This document shows, piece after piece, positions 49,965 through 58,246 of a DNA stretch of 64,000 bases. This DNA is from Sulfobacillus benefaciens (lineage in GTDB: Bacteria > Bacillota > Sulfobacillia > Sulfobacillales > Sulfobacillaceae), in NCBI GenBank assembly GCA_003023725.1, contig PXYT01000009.1:17444-81443 (forward strand), read 5' to 3'. Positions within the stretch are counted from its first letter, which is position 1, and the number at the start of each line of letters is the position of its first letter. A program made the translations under genes and the position numbers. Under the pieces are notes generated by a model that made no database searches, was not told the DNA's origin, and worked only from the letters and a program-made list of their open reading frames with translations.

Positions 49965-50549
49965 TCACAATCCTTTGTCCGGCCTGGATTCTTCGATCCA
50001 CGAATGCCAGTCGTCGGGAGTATTGATGTTGGTGAGCCAGTCATTGGGTACATGAATCCATTTTACCCGGTGGGAGGCTAAAAACTGATCGACCTTGCGT
50101 CCCCCTTCTCGGCGGTAACGATGCAAATCCGGCAACAGTGCTAGGGCCCAAAATCCTGCCAAGGGCTGAGAATGTTCATTGCTCCGAGGCAGAAGGGCGT
50201 CAACCTGCGGCGGCAATTCGGACAGCAACCACGAATAAAAATCCAGAGGCAAAGAAGGGAGATCAACGGCCATAACAGCCAAATAATCCGCCTGGGACAC
50301 CCTCATGGCCCGTTCGATACCCGATAACGGGCCTGAATAAGGTTCGTCATCACATAAGTCGTATGGCCCAGCGCTGTGGTAATCCCAGGACCGGGAGATC
50401 CATAGGGATCCGTTAACAACACGTTTGAGCACTTTTTCGGCCCGCTCGATGAGGGTTATGCCGTCTTGTAACACCATCCGGGATTTGTCCTTCCCCATGC
50501 GCGACGACCGCCCTCCGGCCAAGATGAGACCGTCAATCACGGATTGCAT
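49965..50549 (-). CDS. mobA: Molybdenum cofactor guanylyltransferase
   Basis: MobA attaches GMP to molybdopterin to form the guanine dinucleotide cofactor. It has 194 residues. The nucleotide-binding LILAGGRSSRMGKDKS motif is at residues about 8-23, and MAVDLPSLP supplies the metal-binding aspartate. A TATAAT (minus strand, 50572-50577) lies 23 bp upstream, so the mob/moe genes may have their own promoter. The bis-MGD type of cofactor is used by DMSO-reductase-family enzymes. Confidence 0.93.
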   Translation of the reverse strand: MQSVIDGLILAGGRSSRMGKDKSRMVLQDGITLIERAEKVLKRVVNGSLWISRSWDYHSAGPYDLCDDEPYSGPLSGIERAMRVSQADYLAVMAVDLPSLPLDFYSWLLSELPPQVDALLPRSNEHSQPLAGFWALALLPDLHRYRREGGRKVDQFLASHRVKWIHVPNDWLTNINTPDDWHSWIEESRPDKGL

Positions 50550-50571
50550 GCCAAAGCCTCCCTAACCGACA

Positions 50572-50577
50572 ATTATA
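50572..50577 (-). promoter_or_regulatory. Possible promoter -10 for mobA-mobB-moeA
   Basis: A perfect TATAAT on the minus strand lies in the 40-bp gap between the transporter gene stop and mobA. The -35 is poor. Confidence 0.45.
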
Positions 50578-50589
50578 GTATATAGGACT

Positions 50590-51510
50590 TTAGGATTGGG
50601 ATGCGAGGGCACCCGGGGAGGCTTCCCCGGCTGAGTACAGAGTTGCCGCAATGCCTGCGGTGATAAAGAAAAGGCTGATCCATACCGGCCATGCCGGAAT
50701 CTGGTGAAGCACTATCCACGCTAATAGGGCCGACCCCGGAATTTCACCAATCATAGCCATTGACACCTGTCGAGCCGGCATGAAGCGAAGCAACCAGTTG
50801 AATGTGGTGTGCCCTCCCAGGGTTGGAATAACCGCCATAAGACAATAGAGGACTATGAGCCGGGGATTGAGGGGGCCTAGTGGCTCGGAGTGAGCGAAGT
50901 GGATGGCCAGAAGGATGAGACTGGACATAAAGTAGGTTCCAAAGGAATATTGGGTGGCAGAAAGAGATTGACGGTAATGCTGGTCCGAAAGCAGATAGAG
51001 TCCGGCAAACACCGAACCAAGCAGGGCTTCCAGCGTTCCAGCGGTTTGATGCAGGGACCACGCAGTATGGAGAGGCAAAATGCCGAGTCCGAGGGCGGTA
51101 CAAACCAGTCCTCCCTTGATAGAGCGCGAAAAAGGCCGTTTTTGGAAGTAACGTCCATAAAATGCAAGAAGAATCGGGTGTGTTGAAACGAGCGCCGTGG
51201 ATAAAGCCACGGGTAGAACCATGAGGGACTGTATCCAAAAAATAAAGTGCAATGCTAAAAACAATCCAGATAGCGTAAATCCTTTCAGGTGAGCCCATGA
51301 CAGCCAGCGCTTGGGTTTCATCAGCACCACGGGTGCCAAAACCAATGTGCTCAGAACGAGGCGCCAGAAAGCAATCGCCACTGCCGGAGCGGCCGTCAGT
51401 CGAATGAGGATGGAAGCGCTGGAGATGGATAAGGCCCCAACTGCTACAGCCCCGTAACGTTGAAGAGCAGTTGGGGCGGAAGGTATCCGGGGTTCGTCAG
51501 ACTTTAGCAT
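50590..51510 (-). CDS. EamA/DMT-family membrane transporter
   Basis: This 306-residue protein has ten predicted membrane helices in two EamA repeats of about 140 residues. IAFWRLVLSTLVLAPVVL is the first-repeat signature. Substrates of this family range from amino acids to sugars and metabolites and cannot be told here. It overlaps the SirB1-like gene by 14 bp. Confidence 0.87.
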   Translation of the reverse strand: MLKSDEPRIPSAPTALQRYGAVAVGALSISSASILIRLTAAPAVAIAFWRLVLSTLVLAPVVLMKPKRWLSWAHLKGFTLSGLFLALHFIFWIQSLMVLPVALSTALVSTHPILLAFYGRYFQKRPFSRSIKGGLVCTALGLGILPLHTAWSLHQTAGTLEALLGSVFAGLYLLSDQHYRQSLSATQYSFGTYFMSSLILLAIHFAHSEPLGPLNPRLIVLYCLMAVIPTLGGHTTFNWLLRFMPARQVSMAMIGEIPGSALLAWIVLHQIPAWPVWISLFFITAGIAATLYSAGEASPGALASQS

Positions 51511-52348
51511 AAGACTGTGTCAACATGTCCCGAAAACCGCTAAGCGAATCGGCTCGGTCTGGATCCTGGGTACTATAGATTTGAATGAGATTGGTCAACA
51601 TGCGAACAAGCATGAAACGCGTGGGGGTCGGGCTTAAATAAGCCGGGTGGAAACCAAACCCGTTGGTCATCAGGAACTGGACACACTCTCCGCGGTTTAG
51701 CAGCTGGCCCTTTTCAAAGGCGTCGATAAAAAGGCTGTCGTTAAACTGCAGCAGAAAGTGTCCGGGCATGCTGATTCCCACGACGGGAATTCGTAAACGA
51801 CGGGCAATCAGAAGGTAAATTAACGAAAGACTAATGGGAATACCTATCCGACGGTCCAACACCTGGTTGATATAGCTGTTGTCGGGATCATAATAGGCTT
51901 CTTTGTTTCCCGCAAACCCGAGTTCATCGAAGAAGTAGCGGTTCAGACTTTCGATGAGCTCTCGTCCCTTGAGATTTTGCTGATCCATCTGAGTTTTAAA
52001 GTCCTGGGACATAGAGTCAAGCATGTCTCGGTAATGTTGCCGATTTATTGTCGGATAACCGGATTCAGCTACGAGAAAGGCTCCTTCTTCCAGGTCAATC
52101 CAAGCGGACGGCATGGCCGCGAAACGTTGGAAGCGCTCTCCCAGTTCGTCGAGGCGGAGTCGTTCGAGAATGCTGTAGACCCGTGTTCGCACATGCGGAT
52201 CCAACGACGTTCTGGCTTCTTCCAGATAGGGCTGAGCCTCCTGGCGAGATTCGATTAATCGCTGTCGCGCTATTTGCGCGGTTTTGATATCGTCATCCCC
52301 CAAGAGATGAATCAGTGCTTTAATTTGCCTCTCGGTCAATTTATTCAT
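51497..52348 (-). CDS. SirB1-like transglutaminase-fold protein
   Basis: This 283-residue protein belongs to the SirB1 / Transglut_core2 family, whose biochemical role is unclear. The family core LNRYFFDELGFAGNKEAYYDP...DRRIGIPISLSLIYLLIARRL is visible near residues 110-175, with VVGISMPGHFLLQF. The N-terminal 90 residues are helical and HEAT-like. The ATG has AAAGGAG 8 bases upstream. Confidence 0.85.
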   Translation of the reverse strand: MNKLTERQIKALIHLLGDDDIKTAQIARQRLIESRQEAQPYLEEARTSLDPHVRTRVYSILERLRLDELGERFQRFAAMPSAWIDLEEGAFLVAESGYPTINRQHYRDMLDSMSQDFKTQMDQQNLKGRELIESLNRYFFDELGFAGNKEAYYDPDNSYINQVLDRRIGIPISLSLIYLLIARRLRIPVVGISMPGHFLLQFNDSLFIDAFEKGQLLNRGECVQFLMTNGFGFHPAYLSPTPTRFMLVRMLTNLIQIYSTQDPDRADSLSGFRDMLTQSYAKV

Positions 52349-52697
52349 GGCCGCCGCTCCTTTCTCAATCGCTCAATTACGGCCGAGGTACATCACATAC
52401 CTCCACTTTATGGGATGGCGGTCGATAAAGTTCCTTCCGCCACCAGCCGTTAACATACAATTCGCGGTCTCTGGTATTTCTCCTGCCTCTTTTTTTCGTC
52501 CCGCGTATCAAGAAATTACGGGGCTGTATTGTTATTATACAAGGCATGGCAAGTGGATAGCACCGCTGTTTGACTCATCCGCTCCATTTTTCTTAGAATT
52601 TTCTAACACCAGACCTTAGGTAATCGATCACAACCACGGAACCGAATTGGCTTAATAACAGCGGATAGGCGTTACGTAGAGCATGGAGCGACGTTCT
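52349..52697. other. Divergent spacer
   Basis: This spacer separates the minus-strand SirB1/EamA/mob group from the plus-strand encapsulin operon. It contains an AT-rich patch (near 52528-52545, with TTATTATAC), but no clear gene or structured RNA. The 90-codon frame starting at 52347 has no ribosome site and no family likeness. Confidence 0.5.
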
Positions 52698-52727
52698 TTC
52701 ACCGTCTTTGTATTTTTGTGCTATGCT
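52698..52727 (+). promoter_or_regulatory. Promoter of the encapsulin operon
   Basis: TTCACC (52698-52703) and TATGCT (52722-52727) are 18 bp apart, and TG before the -10 (TGCTATGCT) makes it an extended -10. Transcription would begin near 52734, leaving a leader of about 110 bases. Confidence 0.55.
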
Positions 52728-52845
52728 GAATGAGAAATGGGACACCGTGATTGTTTTAGGTTGTGCCAGAGGGGTAGGCTATATAAAGAATATACCACAT
52801 CCTGTGCTTCTTATCCGCTTAGAGATCGAAAGGGGGGTGGAGTTC

Positions 52846-53439
52846 TTGGCCACGGACAATCAGAAAGCTCTGGTCTACATCGGACGAATTGCGCAGCAGA
52901 ATCCTTCAATTCAAACCGTTGTGGGTTATCTTATGGCTGATCCAGGGAGAATGCGCCTCGTTTACCACTTGAAAGACGACTTTACCCTGGCGATGGGACT
53001 TTCAATACACCGTCGTATTGAGATTCCCCTGGCTCCGTGGCAAGGGTTTATCCGGGGAGTGCCGGTTCCCGATCCCTTGACATGGATTCAGGCTGCTCAG
53101 AGCTACCGGGGGCAGCCGGTTATGGTGCGCATTTCGACGGATGATCCCGTCCTTCTTCAGCTATTAAATGGTCTGCTCAAAGAAGAAAAAGAGGCAGAAT
53201 ACCGACAGCAGTTGCTGGCAAGAATGGATGGTGTCAGGCAGGAACTCGATCGCGCTCTGGATTTGTACAACGAGGTCCGGCACATTATGGAAGTCGATCG
53301 CGACCGCCAACCTGAATTGGTTAAATTTTTGACTATGGCTGAGAGTCAGATGCAAGGCATGGGAAAAGAACTTAAGGCCATGAAGGCTCATCTCGAAACC
53401 GGCGACCCTTCATTGCCGCCGACCGAGGAAGGTGATTAA
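52846..53439 (+). CDS. Unrecognised coiled-coil protein of the encapsulin operon
   Basis: I do not recognise this 197-residue protein. The TTG at 52846 has AAGGGGGGTGG 5 bases upstream; the frame is open further upstream, but that would begin within the promoter. Residues 1-110 look like a globular mixed alpha/beta domain. Residues about 110-185 are charged helices, probably a coiled coil (LLKEEKEAEYRQQLLARMDG). The ferritin-like cargo gene follows at once, so it may be a partner or regulator of the compartment. It has no obvious cargo-loading tail. Confidence 0.72.
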   Translation: MATDNQKALVYIGRIAQQNPSIQTVVGYLMADPGRMRLVYHLKDDFTLAMGLSIHRRIEIPLAPWQGFIRGVPVPDPLTWIQAAQSYRGQPVMVRISTDDPVLLQLLNGLLKEEKEAEYRQQLLARMDGVRQELDRALDLYNEVRHIMEVDRDRQPELVKFLTMAESQMQGMGKELKAMKAHLETGDPSLPPTEEGD

Positions 53440-53441
53440 CC

Positions 53442-54293
53442 ATCGATCGTACCGCTCTTGTGAAGCTGTTGAATGCTGATATTCGGGGGGAGCATGACGC
53501 TGTTGTCCATTATCTAACTCATGCCTGGACGGTGGCTGAAGTTTACGGGACGCAAATCGAAGCCATTGCTCGCGACGAAATGCGGCATCTTAAATGGCTT
53601 GCCCATACTGTGGTGTCTTTACGCGGGATTCCGGATCTTTCGCCCCGCGAAGTAATCCCCGCCTGCGATCTCGAAACTGCGGTGACTCAGGATATTGCAG
53701 CCGAAAATGAAGCGATTGCCCAATATGAGGATCACATCCGGCAAATTCTGGACACGAAAGTCAAGGACTTGTTGCGGCGAATTGTCTTGGATGAAAAGGA
53801 TCACCGTCGACAGTTTGAAGACATGCTGGCGCGTATTGATGACAACGTGACGAACCCAAATGAGGGGGCGGCACCGGTTGCAGAGGTAGCTCAAAATTTG
53901 CAGCGCTTGCTGAGTTATGAATATCGGCAAGTCCTGGAATTTCTCTTTCGCTATTTCGTCGAGATCCATGGGCAGACTGCGGGTATGGGTGATGAGGACC
54001 GGGCTATCGAAGAAATGAAACATCTGGGATGGGTGGCGGAATCTTTGGCCGCTTTGGGATCTACGCCGTCGTGGCAATTGGCAGGAAATAACGGCACCGT
54101 TATCGGTGATCAGACGGATGAACTCAATGAGTACGAGCGGGTACTTCAATGGGCTCAACGTGAGAATCCGAAAATGGTTCCCATGCTACGCCGTATTATC
54201 GGGCATGAACAATACCAGAGCCTCACTTTGCACACACGGCTCTGGACCGTAGGATCGTTGAAACAGACTGTGTCACACGAAGGGAAGGATTGA
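53442..54293 (+). CDS. Tandem ferritin-like protein, encapsulin cargo
   Basis: This protein has two four-helix ferritin-like halves. The first half shows ligands in RGEHDAVVHY, RDEMRHLKW, AENEAIAQYE and DEKDHRRQFE. The second shows YEYRQVLEF, IEEMKHLGW, NEYERVLQW and GHEQYQSL, where Tyr replaces the last His. The C-terminal tail WTVGSLKQ matches the encapsulin targeting peptide. The usual start call would be GTG 53460, but it has no ribosome site; GAGGAAGGTGA fits an ATC codon at 53442, which adds IDRTAL, a family-like N-terminus. An iron-oxidising or ferritin role inside the shell is inferred. Confidence 0.85.
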   Translation: MDRTALVKLLNADIRGEHDAVVHYLTHAWTVAEVYGTQIEAIARDEMRHLKWLAHTVVSLRGIPDLSPREVIPACDLETAVTQDIAAENEAIAQYEDHIRQILDTKVKDLLRRIVLDEKDHRRQFEDMLARIDDNVTNPNEGAAPVAEVAQNLQRLLSYEYRQVLEFLFRYFVEIHGQTAGMGDEDRAIEEMKHLGWVAESLAALGSTPSWQLAGNNGTVIGDQTDELNEYERVLQWAQRENPKMVPMLRRIIGHEQYQSLTLHTRLWTVGSLKQTVSHEGKD

Positions 54294-54295
54294 GG

Positions 54296-55147
54296 ATGGA
54301 CTATCTCCTGCGTGAGGAGTCTCCACTGACAGAACGGGAATGGGCCGAAGTTGATGAAGTGGTAAGCCGGGTCATAGCGGCCCAGATTGTCGGCCGTCGT
54401 TTTCTTTCTCTCTTTGGGCCGATGGGTCCCGGTGTACAGGTTGTTCCCATTGACCGCTCACCCAATTTTGAAATCGGTGGAGTCGATATGATAGGTCAGA
54501 GTAATGATGCAGTGACACTCTCAAATCGCATTTATCAAAAAGTCCCCATGCTACACCGGGACTTTATCCTGGTTTGGCGAGACCTCGAGACCTCCCGCAC
54601 CCAGGGGACGCCTTTGGACTGGTCTTTGGCGGAAGCGGCGGCGACGGATGTGGCGCTTGCCGAAGATCGCCTTATTTTCTTGGGGGATGGTCCGGATAGT
54701 CTCCCCGGTTTATTGAATATCGAGGGCCGTCAGGTCATCGGACACCGGGAATGGGTCGATGCAGGAAGTGGGTTTCAGACTATAGTCGAGGCTGTTGACA
54801 CGCTGAGTGCATCCGGATTTTATCCTCCTTACAGTGTGATTGTCAGTCCCGCCACATTCGCTTTATGGCATCGGCTTTACGGGAACAGCGGGGTTTTGGA
54901 AGTGGATCAAATCCGTCAGTTGGTGCAAGGCGGCGTGTATATGAGTCTGTTTATACCCAAGAATGACGCGCTGGTTGTGGCCAACGCTCCCCAAAACCTG
55001 GATTTGGCTGTTGGACTCGATACCTCGGTTGCCTTTTTGGAATCCAGCGCCATGAACCACCGATTTAGAGTCCTGGAAACCCTGACTTTGCGGGTGAAGA
55101 GGCCGGGGGCCGTGTGTCATCTCATCCCCTTATCGACATCATCTTAA
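54296..55147 (+). CDS. Encapsulin shell protein, family 1
   Basis: Encapsulins are HK97-fold proteins that form icosahedral protein shells. This one has 283 residues from the ATG at 54296, with GGAAGG 7 bases upstream. MDYLLREESPLTEREWAEVD matches the family N-terminus, which lines the cargo-binding pocket. RDFILVWRDLE, EDRLIFLGD and the GLLNIEGR segment match the central fold, and the C-terminal FRVLETLTLRV matches the last strand. It starts 2 bp after the cargo stop, the usual cargo-shell arrangement. It is about 20 residues longer than the Thermotoga protein. Confidence 0.92.
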   Translation: MDYLLREESPLTEREWAEVDEVVSRVIAAQIVGRRFLSLFGPMGPGVQVVPIDRSPNFEIGGVDMIGQSNDAVTLSNRIYQKVPMLHRDFILVWRDLETSRTQGTPLDWSLAEAAATDVALAEDRLIFLGDGPDSLPGLLNIEGRQVIGHREWVDAGSGFQTIVEAVDTLSASGFYPPYSVIVSPATFALWHRLYGNSGVLEVDQIRQLVQGGVYMSLFIPKNDALVVANAPQNLDLAVGLDTSVAFLESSAMNHRFRVLETLTLRVKRPGAVCHLIPLSTSS

Positions 55148-55165
55148 ACTGGTACAATAGCACGG

Positions 55166-55744
55166 GTGACGAAAATGTCCGACACAAAACAGGATCAGCC
55201 AAACGACTTTGTGCAGTGGCGGCATGCCCCGGCCAGCCGGTGGATTTATTGCCCCTTGTGCCGTGAACCCCTGTCAAACCAGACATGGGACGGCCGAGAA
55301 CGCCGCTATTGTGCGCATTGCGGGTTTGTTTATTGGGAACGTGCCTTGCCTGCGGTAGCCGTTCTGGTGTTTGAACCGGTGCGTCAAGAGATATTACTGG
55401 TGACCCGTCGCTACCCACCCTTTGTGGGAGGTTTGACTTTTCCCGGAGGGGGCATTGAACTGGGAGAAAGCGTTGTCGACGCGGCCGTGAGAGAGGTCCG
55501 GGAGGAGACAGGACTTCTGGTATCTTTGGACCGCCAGTTCGGGACGTGGGCGACGCCTCATAACGATACGATTATCACATTCTTTCGCGGGCATCCTATA
55601 GATGGTGAAATCGCGGCGGGCAGCGACGCTGAAGATGCCTGTTTCTATCCCTGGGACAAAGCGCCTTCACTCGCGTTTAGCCTCCACAATATGGTTTTGC
55701 ACTTGTTTCGTACGGAAATGGGAATGACGATTCCGGCTTCGTAA
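55166..55744 (+). CDS. Nudix hydrolase with N-terminal zinc ribbon
   Basis: This protein hydrolyses nucleoside-diphosphate-linked compounds. It has 192 residues. A zinc ribbon (CPLC at about 30-33 and CAHC about 18 residues later) precedes the Nudix box GGGIELGESVVDAAVREVRE followed by ETG. This layout is shared with NADH pyrophosphatase-like and ADP-ribose-type enzymes. The GTG at 55166 is only 7 bp after a TACAAT box, and an ATG follows at 55175. It overlaps the end of a minus-strand gene. Confidence 0.88.
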   Translation: MTKMSDTKQDQPNDFVQWRHAPASRWIYCPLCREPLSNQTWDGRERRYCAHCGFVYWERALPAVAVLVFEPVRQEILLVTRRYPPFVGGLTFPGGGIELGESVVDAAVREVREETGLLVSLDRQFGTWATPHNDTIITFFRGHPIDGEIAAGSDAEDACFYPWDKAPSLAFSLHNMVLHLFRTEMGMTIPAS

Positions 55745-55942
55745 CAGTAGCGGGTTGGGGTCGGGGATTTGGACCACAAGGGCATCGAGCATGTCGTAGA
55801 GTAACGTCAGCGTACGATACAATTGTTCTGGGCAAGGTTTTTGATGATATTCATTGACCAATGAGCTCAGGGTTTGCTGCATCGTGGCAAAGAGGATGTC
55901 GATATGCCATGGGTCTGACGGGTTCGAGCGGCGAGTTCGCAT
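55667..55942 (-). CDS. Small protein of unknown function
   Basis: I do not recognise this 91-residue frame. It is supported by a good ribosome site (GAAGGAGAG, 9 bases before the ATG on the minus strand). The middle part (MQQTLSSLVNEY ... TLTLLYDMLDALV) looks helical. Its last 78 bases overlap the Nudix gene on the other strand, so the tail of the prediction is uncertain. Confidence 0.5.
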   Translation of the reverse strand: MRTRRSNPSDPWHIDILFATMQQTLSSLVNEYHQKPCPEQLYRTLTLLYDMLDALVVQIPDPNPLLLRSRNRHSHFRTKQVQNHIVEAKRE

Positions 55943-56099
55943 GAGTTTTTCTCTCCTTCAAGTTTTTTGTTGGTTCACCGTATGTTGAAAATCCGACGGG
56001 GGTGAGCCTAACAAAAATTTTTGAGGAGCGATTCCACCAACAAGTTGTCTCTGTCGGAAGCTTGTGCATTTTCTCGATGGGTGCTGAAACCATGACTTA

Positions 56100-56136
56100 G
56101 CGCCTTCCTCAATGGGCAGGAAGGCGCCAGTTTTTT
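56100..56136. terminator. Bidirectional terminator
   Basis: GCGCCTTCCT and AGGAAGGCGC form a perfect 10-bp stem around CAATGGGC. TTTTTT follows on the plus strand (56131-56136), and the minus-strand gene ending at 56135 runs into it. It can serve the Nudix transcript and the YtxH/DUF948-like operon. Confidence 0.8.
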
Positions 56137-56566
56137 ACGATGAAACACCCGAAGAGGGTGGGTGTTGTTTGGTTTTGCGTCTTCTTTTCCACAAGGAGTA
56201 TCCCAGGACCAAGGCTGATATCCACCAAGGCCGGACTGTGGCCTTCTTCGGAGGAATTGAGGGTTTGACAGCCCTTTTCTTGCGGGATTCCAAGATTCCC
56301 GCCAAACCGGTCGCAGCCAGCCCCATTCGGTAAGCTGACTGTTTGAATTCTTTAAGGGTTTCGCCGAAGCGGGACGACGAATCACGCGCCGTCTGGATCA
56401 GATCTCCGAGTTGGCGGCGCAATGCGGCGATTTCATGGGTGATGGTCTTTTCCAATCGAATAACGCGTAATCCCACAACCAACAACACAATGCCCAACCC
56501 GACGACAAGTAAGGTTAAGACCGCAAAACAGATCGCAATGATCGTAAGAGCGGTGCTAATGGTCAT
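56135..56566 (-). CDS. Membrane protein, DUF948-like
   Basis: This 143-residue protein begins with one long hydrophobic helix (residues about 5-32), followed by a charged coiled-coil helix (LEKTITHEIAALRRQLGDLI), a second weak hydrophobic stretch near residue 115 and a basic tail (WKRRRKTKQH). This resembles DUF948 general-stress proteins, which often accompany YtxH. It overlaps the YtxH gene by 4 bp. No enzymatic motif is seen. Confidence 0.75.
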   Translation of the reverse strand: MTISTALTIIAICFAVLTLLVVGLGIVLLVVGLRVIRLEKTITHEIAALRRQLGDLIQTARDSSSRFGETLKEFKQSAYRMGLAATGLAGILESRKKRAVKPSIPPKKATVRPWWISALVLGYSLWKRRRKTKQHPPSSGVSS

Positions 56567-56832
56567 GCACCTTGATCCTCGTTGGGGTTATCATTACCAT
56601 CAAGCGGGATTTCCGTGACCGACTTTTTGAACAACGACTGACCTTTTTGTGTCAACGATTCTCGGATATCGTGGACATTTTTTTGGATCTGGTCCAGCGA
56701 ATCCTGAGTTTTCTTTTTGATTGATCCGCGGGTTTCAGCTCCGGCATTGGGAGCCAGTAGGATTCCTGCAAGGACTCCTAGCGCAGCTCCTACGACCAAG
56801 CCGCTTAATCGATCCCATGTTCGATCGTTCAT
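56563..56832 (-). CDS. YtxH-family small membrane protein
   Basis: This 89-residue protein has an N-terminal GLVVGAALGVLAGILLAPNA segment, the glycine-rich membrane motif of YtxH proteins, then a soluble amphipathic helix (QDSLDQIQKNVHDI). YtxH proteins are induced by general stress in Bacillus; their role is unknown. It heads a two-gene minus-strand operon, with GAGGCGAGACA before its ATG. Confidence 0.83.
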   Translation of the reverse strand: MNDRTWDRLSGLVVGAALGVLAGILLAPNAGAETRGSIKKKTQDSLDQIQKNVHDIRESLTQKGQSLFKKSVTEIPLDGNDNPNEDQGA

Positions 56833-57060
56833 TGTCTCGCCTCCTCTATTTTTTTCTATTGTGACATAACTCGTCGAGATGGAAAAGTCCTGAGAGCCCG
56901 CTTTGTCTGAGCTGCCAGAAAGTCCAGTGGGATCCTTCAGCTGAGAGAGGAAGTAGGAAGAGGATTCGGGTCTGGTCCCGAGAATTTTCAGGTCGTCCCT
57001 AAAAGGACAGAACAGATGGGCTATGATATACTATGCTGGTTCATAGAAAAGTCGGCTGAC

Positions 57061-57098
57061 ATCTATAGATGGTGGGATTTAGTGTGCAAACAATGCAC
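57061..57098 (+). promoter_or_regulatory. Two palindromes upstream of the glycosyltransferase gene
   Basis: ATCTATAGAT (57061-57070) is a perfect palindrome, and GTGCA-AACAA-TGCAC (57084-57098) is a perfect inverted repeat. A TATACT box lies near 57028. These may be operators. The 283-bp spacer also contains small stems (TCGGG...CCCGA near 56966-56982 and GTCC...GGAC near 56995-57008). Confidence 0.4.
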
Positions 57099-57115
57099 TT
57101 TTGGACGTTGAACAT

Positions 57116-58246
57116 ATGAGAATTGCGTTCGTGACGGAAACATGGCATCCTTCGACCGACGGCGTAGTGACGCGGGTGACCCAGACGGTTCGGGAACTCA
57201 AGCGCAGGGGACATGAGATATTAATTGTGGCACCGAGTGGTGGTGACCCGGTGTTCGAAGGTATGGCGGTAAAGTCGGTGCCAACGTTTTCCGTGTCCTT
57301 TGTTTACGGAGGAAAACCTTGGGGAATGCCGTTACCCAGAGTGCAAAAATTCTTAGACGAGTTTCATCCCGACGTTGTCCACGTTGTTAATCCTTTTGTT
57401 TTGGGCATTGCTGGGATATACGCGGCCAAACGCCGGCATTATCCCCTGGTAGCGTCCTACCACACCAATATTGCACAGTACGCCGAATTTTATCATTTGG
57501 GATTCACGAAACCTGCAATATGGGGCATTCTCCGTATGCTTCATAATCAAGCTGCATTTAATTTGGCGACGTCTGAGGCTATCATGCGGGACATTGCTCA
57601 GCACGGCATTAAGAATGCGCGTGTATGGCGCCGTGGAGTCGATTTGTCCGGATTCCATCCCCGCCATCGCAGCGAGGAGATGCGGGAAGCGTTGACGGAG
57701 GGACATGGGGACAGACTCATCGCGCTTTATGTGGGCCGTATTGCCAAAGAAAAGGGATTGGAGCGGCTCTTGTCTCTGTTTTTGGGCAATACGGGGCTGC
57801 ACCTCGCGTTGGTAGGCGAGGGGCCGGCTATCGACTATTTTCGTGAGCGTTTCGAAAACACACCGACAACCTTTGTGGGGCGCTTACTGGGCGAAGAACT
57901 TGCCAGTGCCTACGCATCGGCGGACTTTTTTGTCTTTCCAAGCACCACGGAAACATTGGGCCTGGTTCTTTTGGAGGCAATGGCCTCGGGGTTGCCGATC
58001 ATCGCAGCGGAATCTGCGCCGTCACACGAACTCATCGATTCCAGCGGCGCGGGCAAACTTTTTCCAAGTACCCAGCCTTACCAACTAGCCAACTTGGTCC
58101 GGGAATTGTTGCAAAACCCCGATGAACTGGCGGAATTGGGACGCAAGGCGCGCCTGGAAGCGGAGAAATGGGGATGGAAAGAACCGACCGATGAACTGGA
58201 GGCTTTGTACAAGCAAGCTATCGGCATGGTAAAGGTAGTACAATGA
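57116..58246 (+). CDS. Glycosyltransferase family 4
   Basis: This 376-residue enzyme probably adds a sugar to a lipid or polysaccharide at the membrane. The N-terminal MRIAFVTETWHPSTDGVVTR resembles the mannosyl- and glucosyl-transferases of the PimB/MgtA type. The nucleotide-sugar-binding C-terminal domain has LYVGRIAKEKGLERLL and EAMASGLPIIAAESAP, with the E-x7-E pattern ending in the Glu of SHELI. The ATG at 57116 was chosen for the family N-terminus; no good ribosome site is seen. It overlaps the GtrA gene by 4 bp. Confidence 0.88.
   Translation: MRIAFVTETWHPSTDGVVTRVTQTVRELKRRGHEILIVAPSGGDPVFEGMAVKSVPTFSVSFVYGGKPWGMPLPRVQKFLDEFHPDVVHVVNPFVLGIAGIYAAKRRHYPLVASYHTNIAQYAEFYHLGFTKPAIWGILRMLHNQAAFNLATSEAIMRDIAQHGIKNARVWRRGVDLSGFHPRHRSEEMREALTEGHGDRLIALYVGRIAKEKGLERLLSLFLGNTGLHLALVGEGPAIDYFRERFENTPTTFVGRLLGEELASAYASADFFVFPSTTETLGLVLLEAMASGLPIIAAESAPSHELIDSSGAGKLFPSTQPYQLANLVRELLQNPDELAELGRKARLEAEKWGWKEPTDELEALYKQAIGMVKVVQ

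Noticed and set aside
52347..52619. 90-codon plus-strand frame in the divergent spacer
   Set aside because: No ribosome site and no recognisable protein features.
56880..57010. Possible T-box or other riboswitch before the glycosyltransferase gene
   Set aside because: Small stems are present, but the T-box consensus and other known aptamer motifs are missing.
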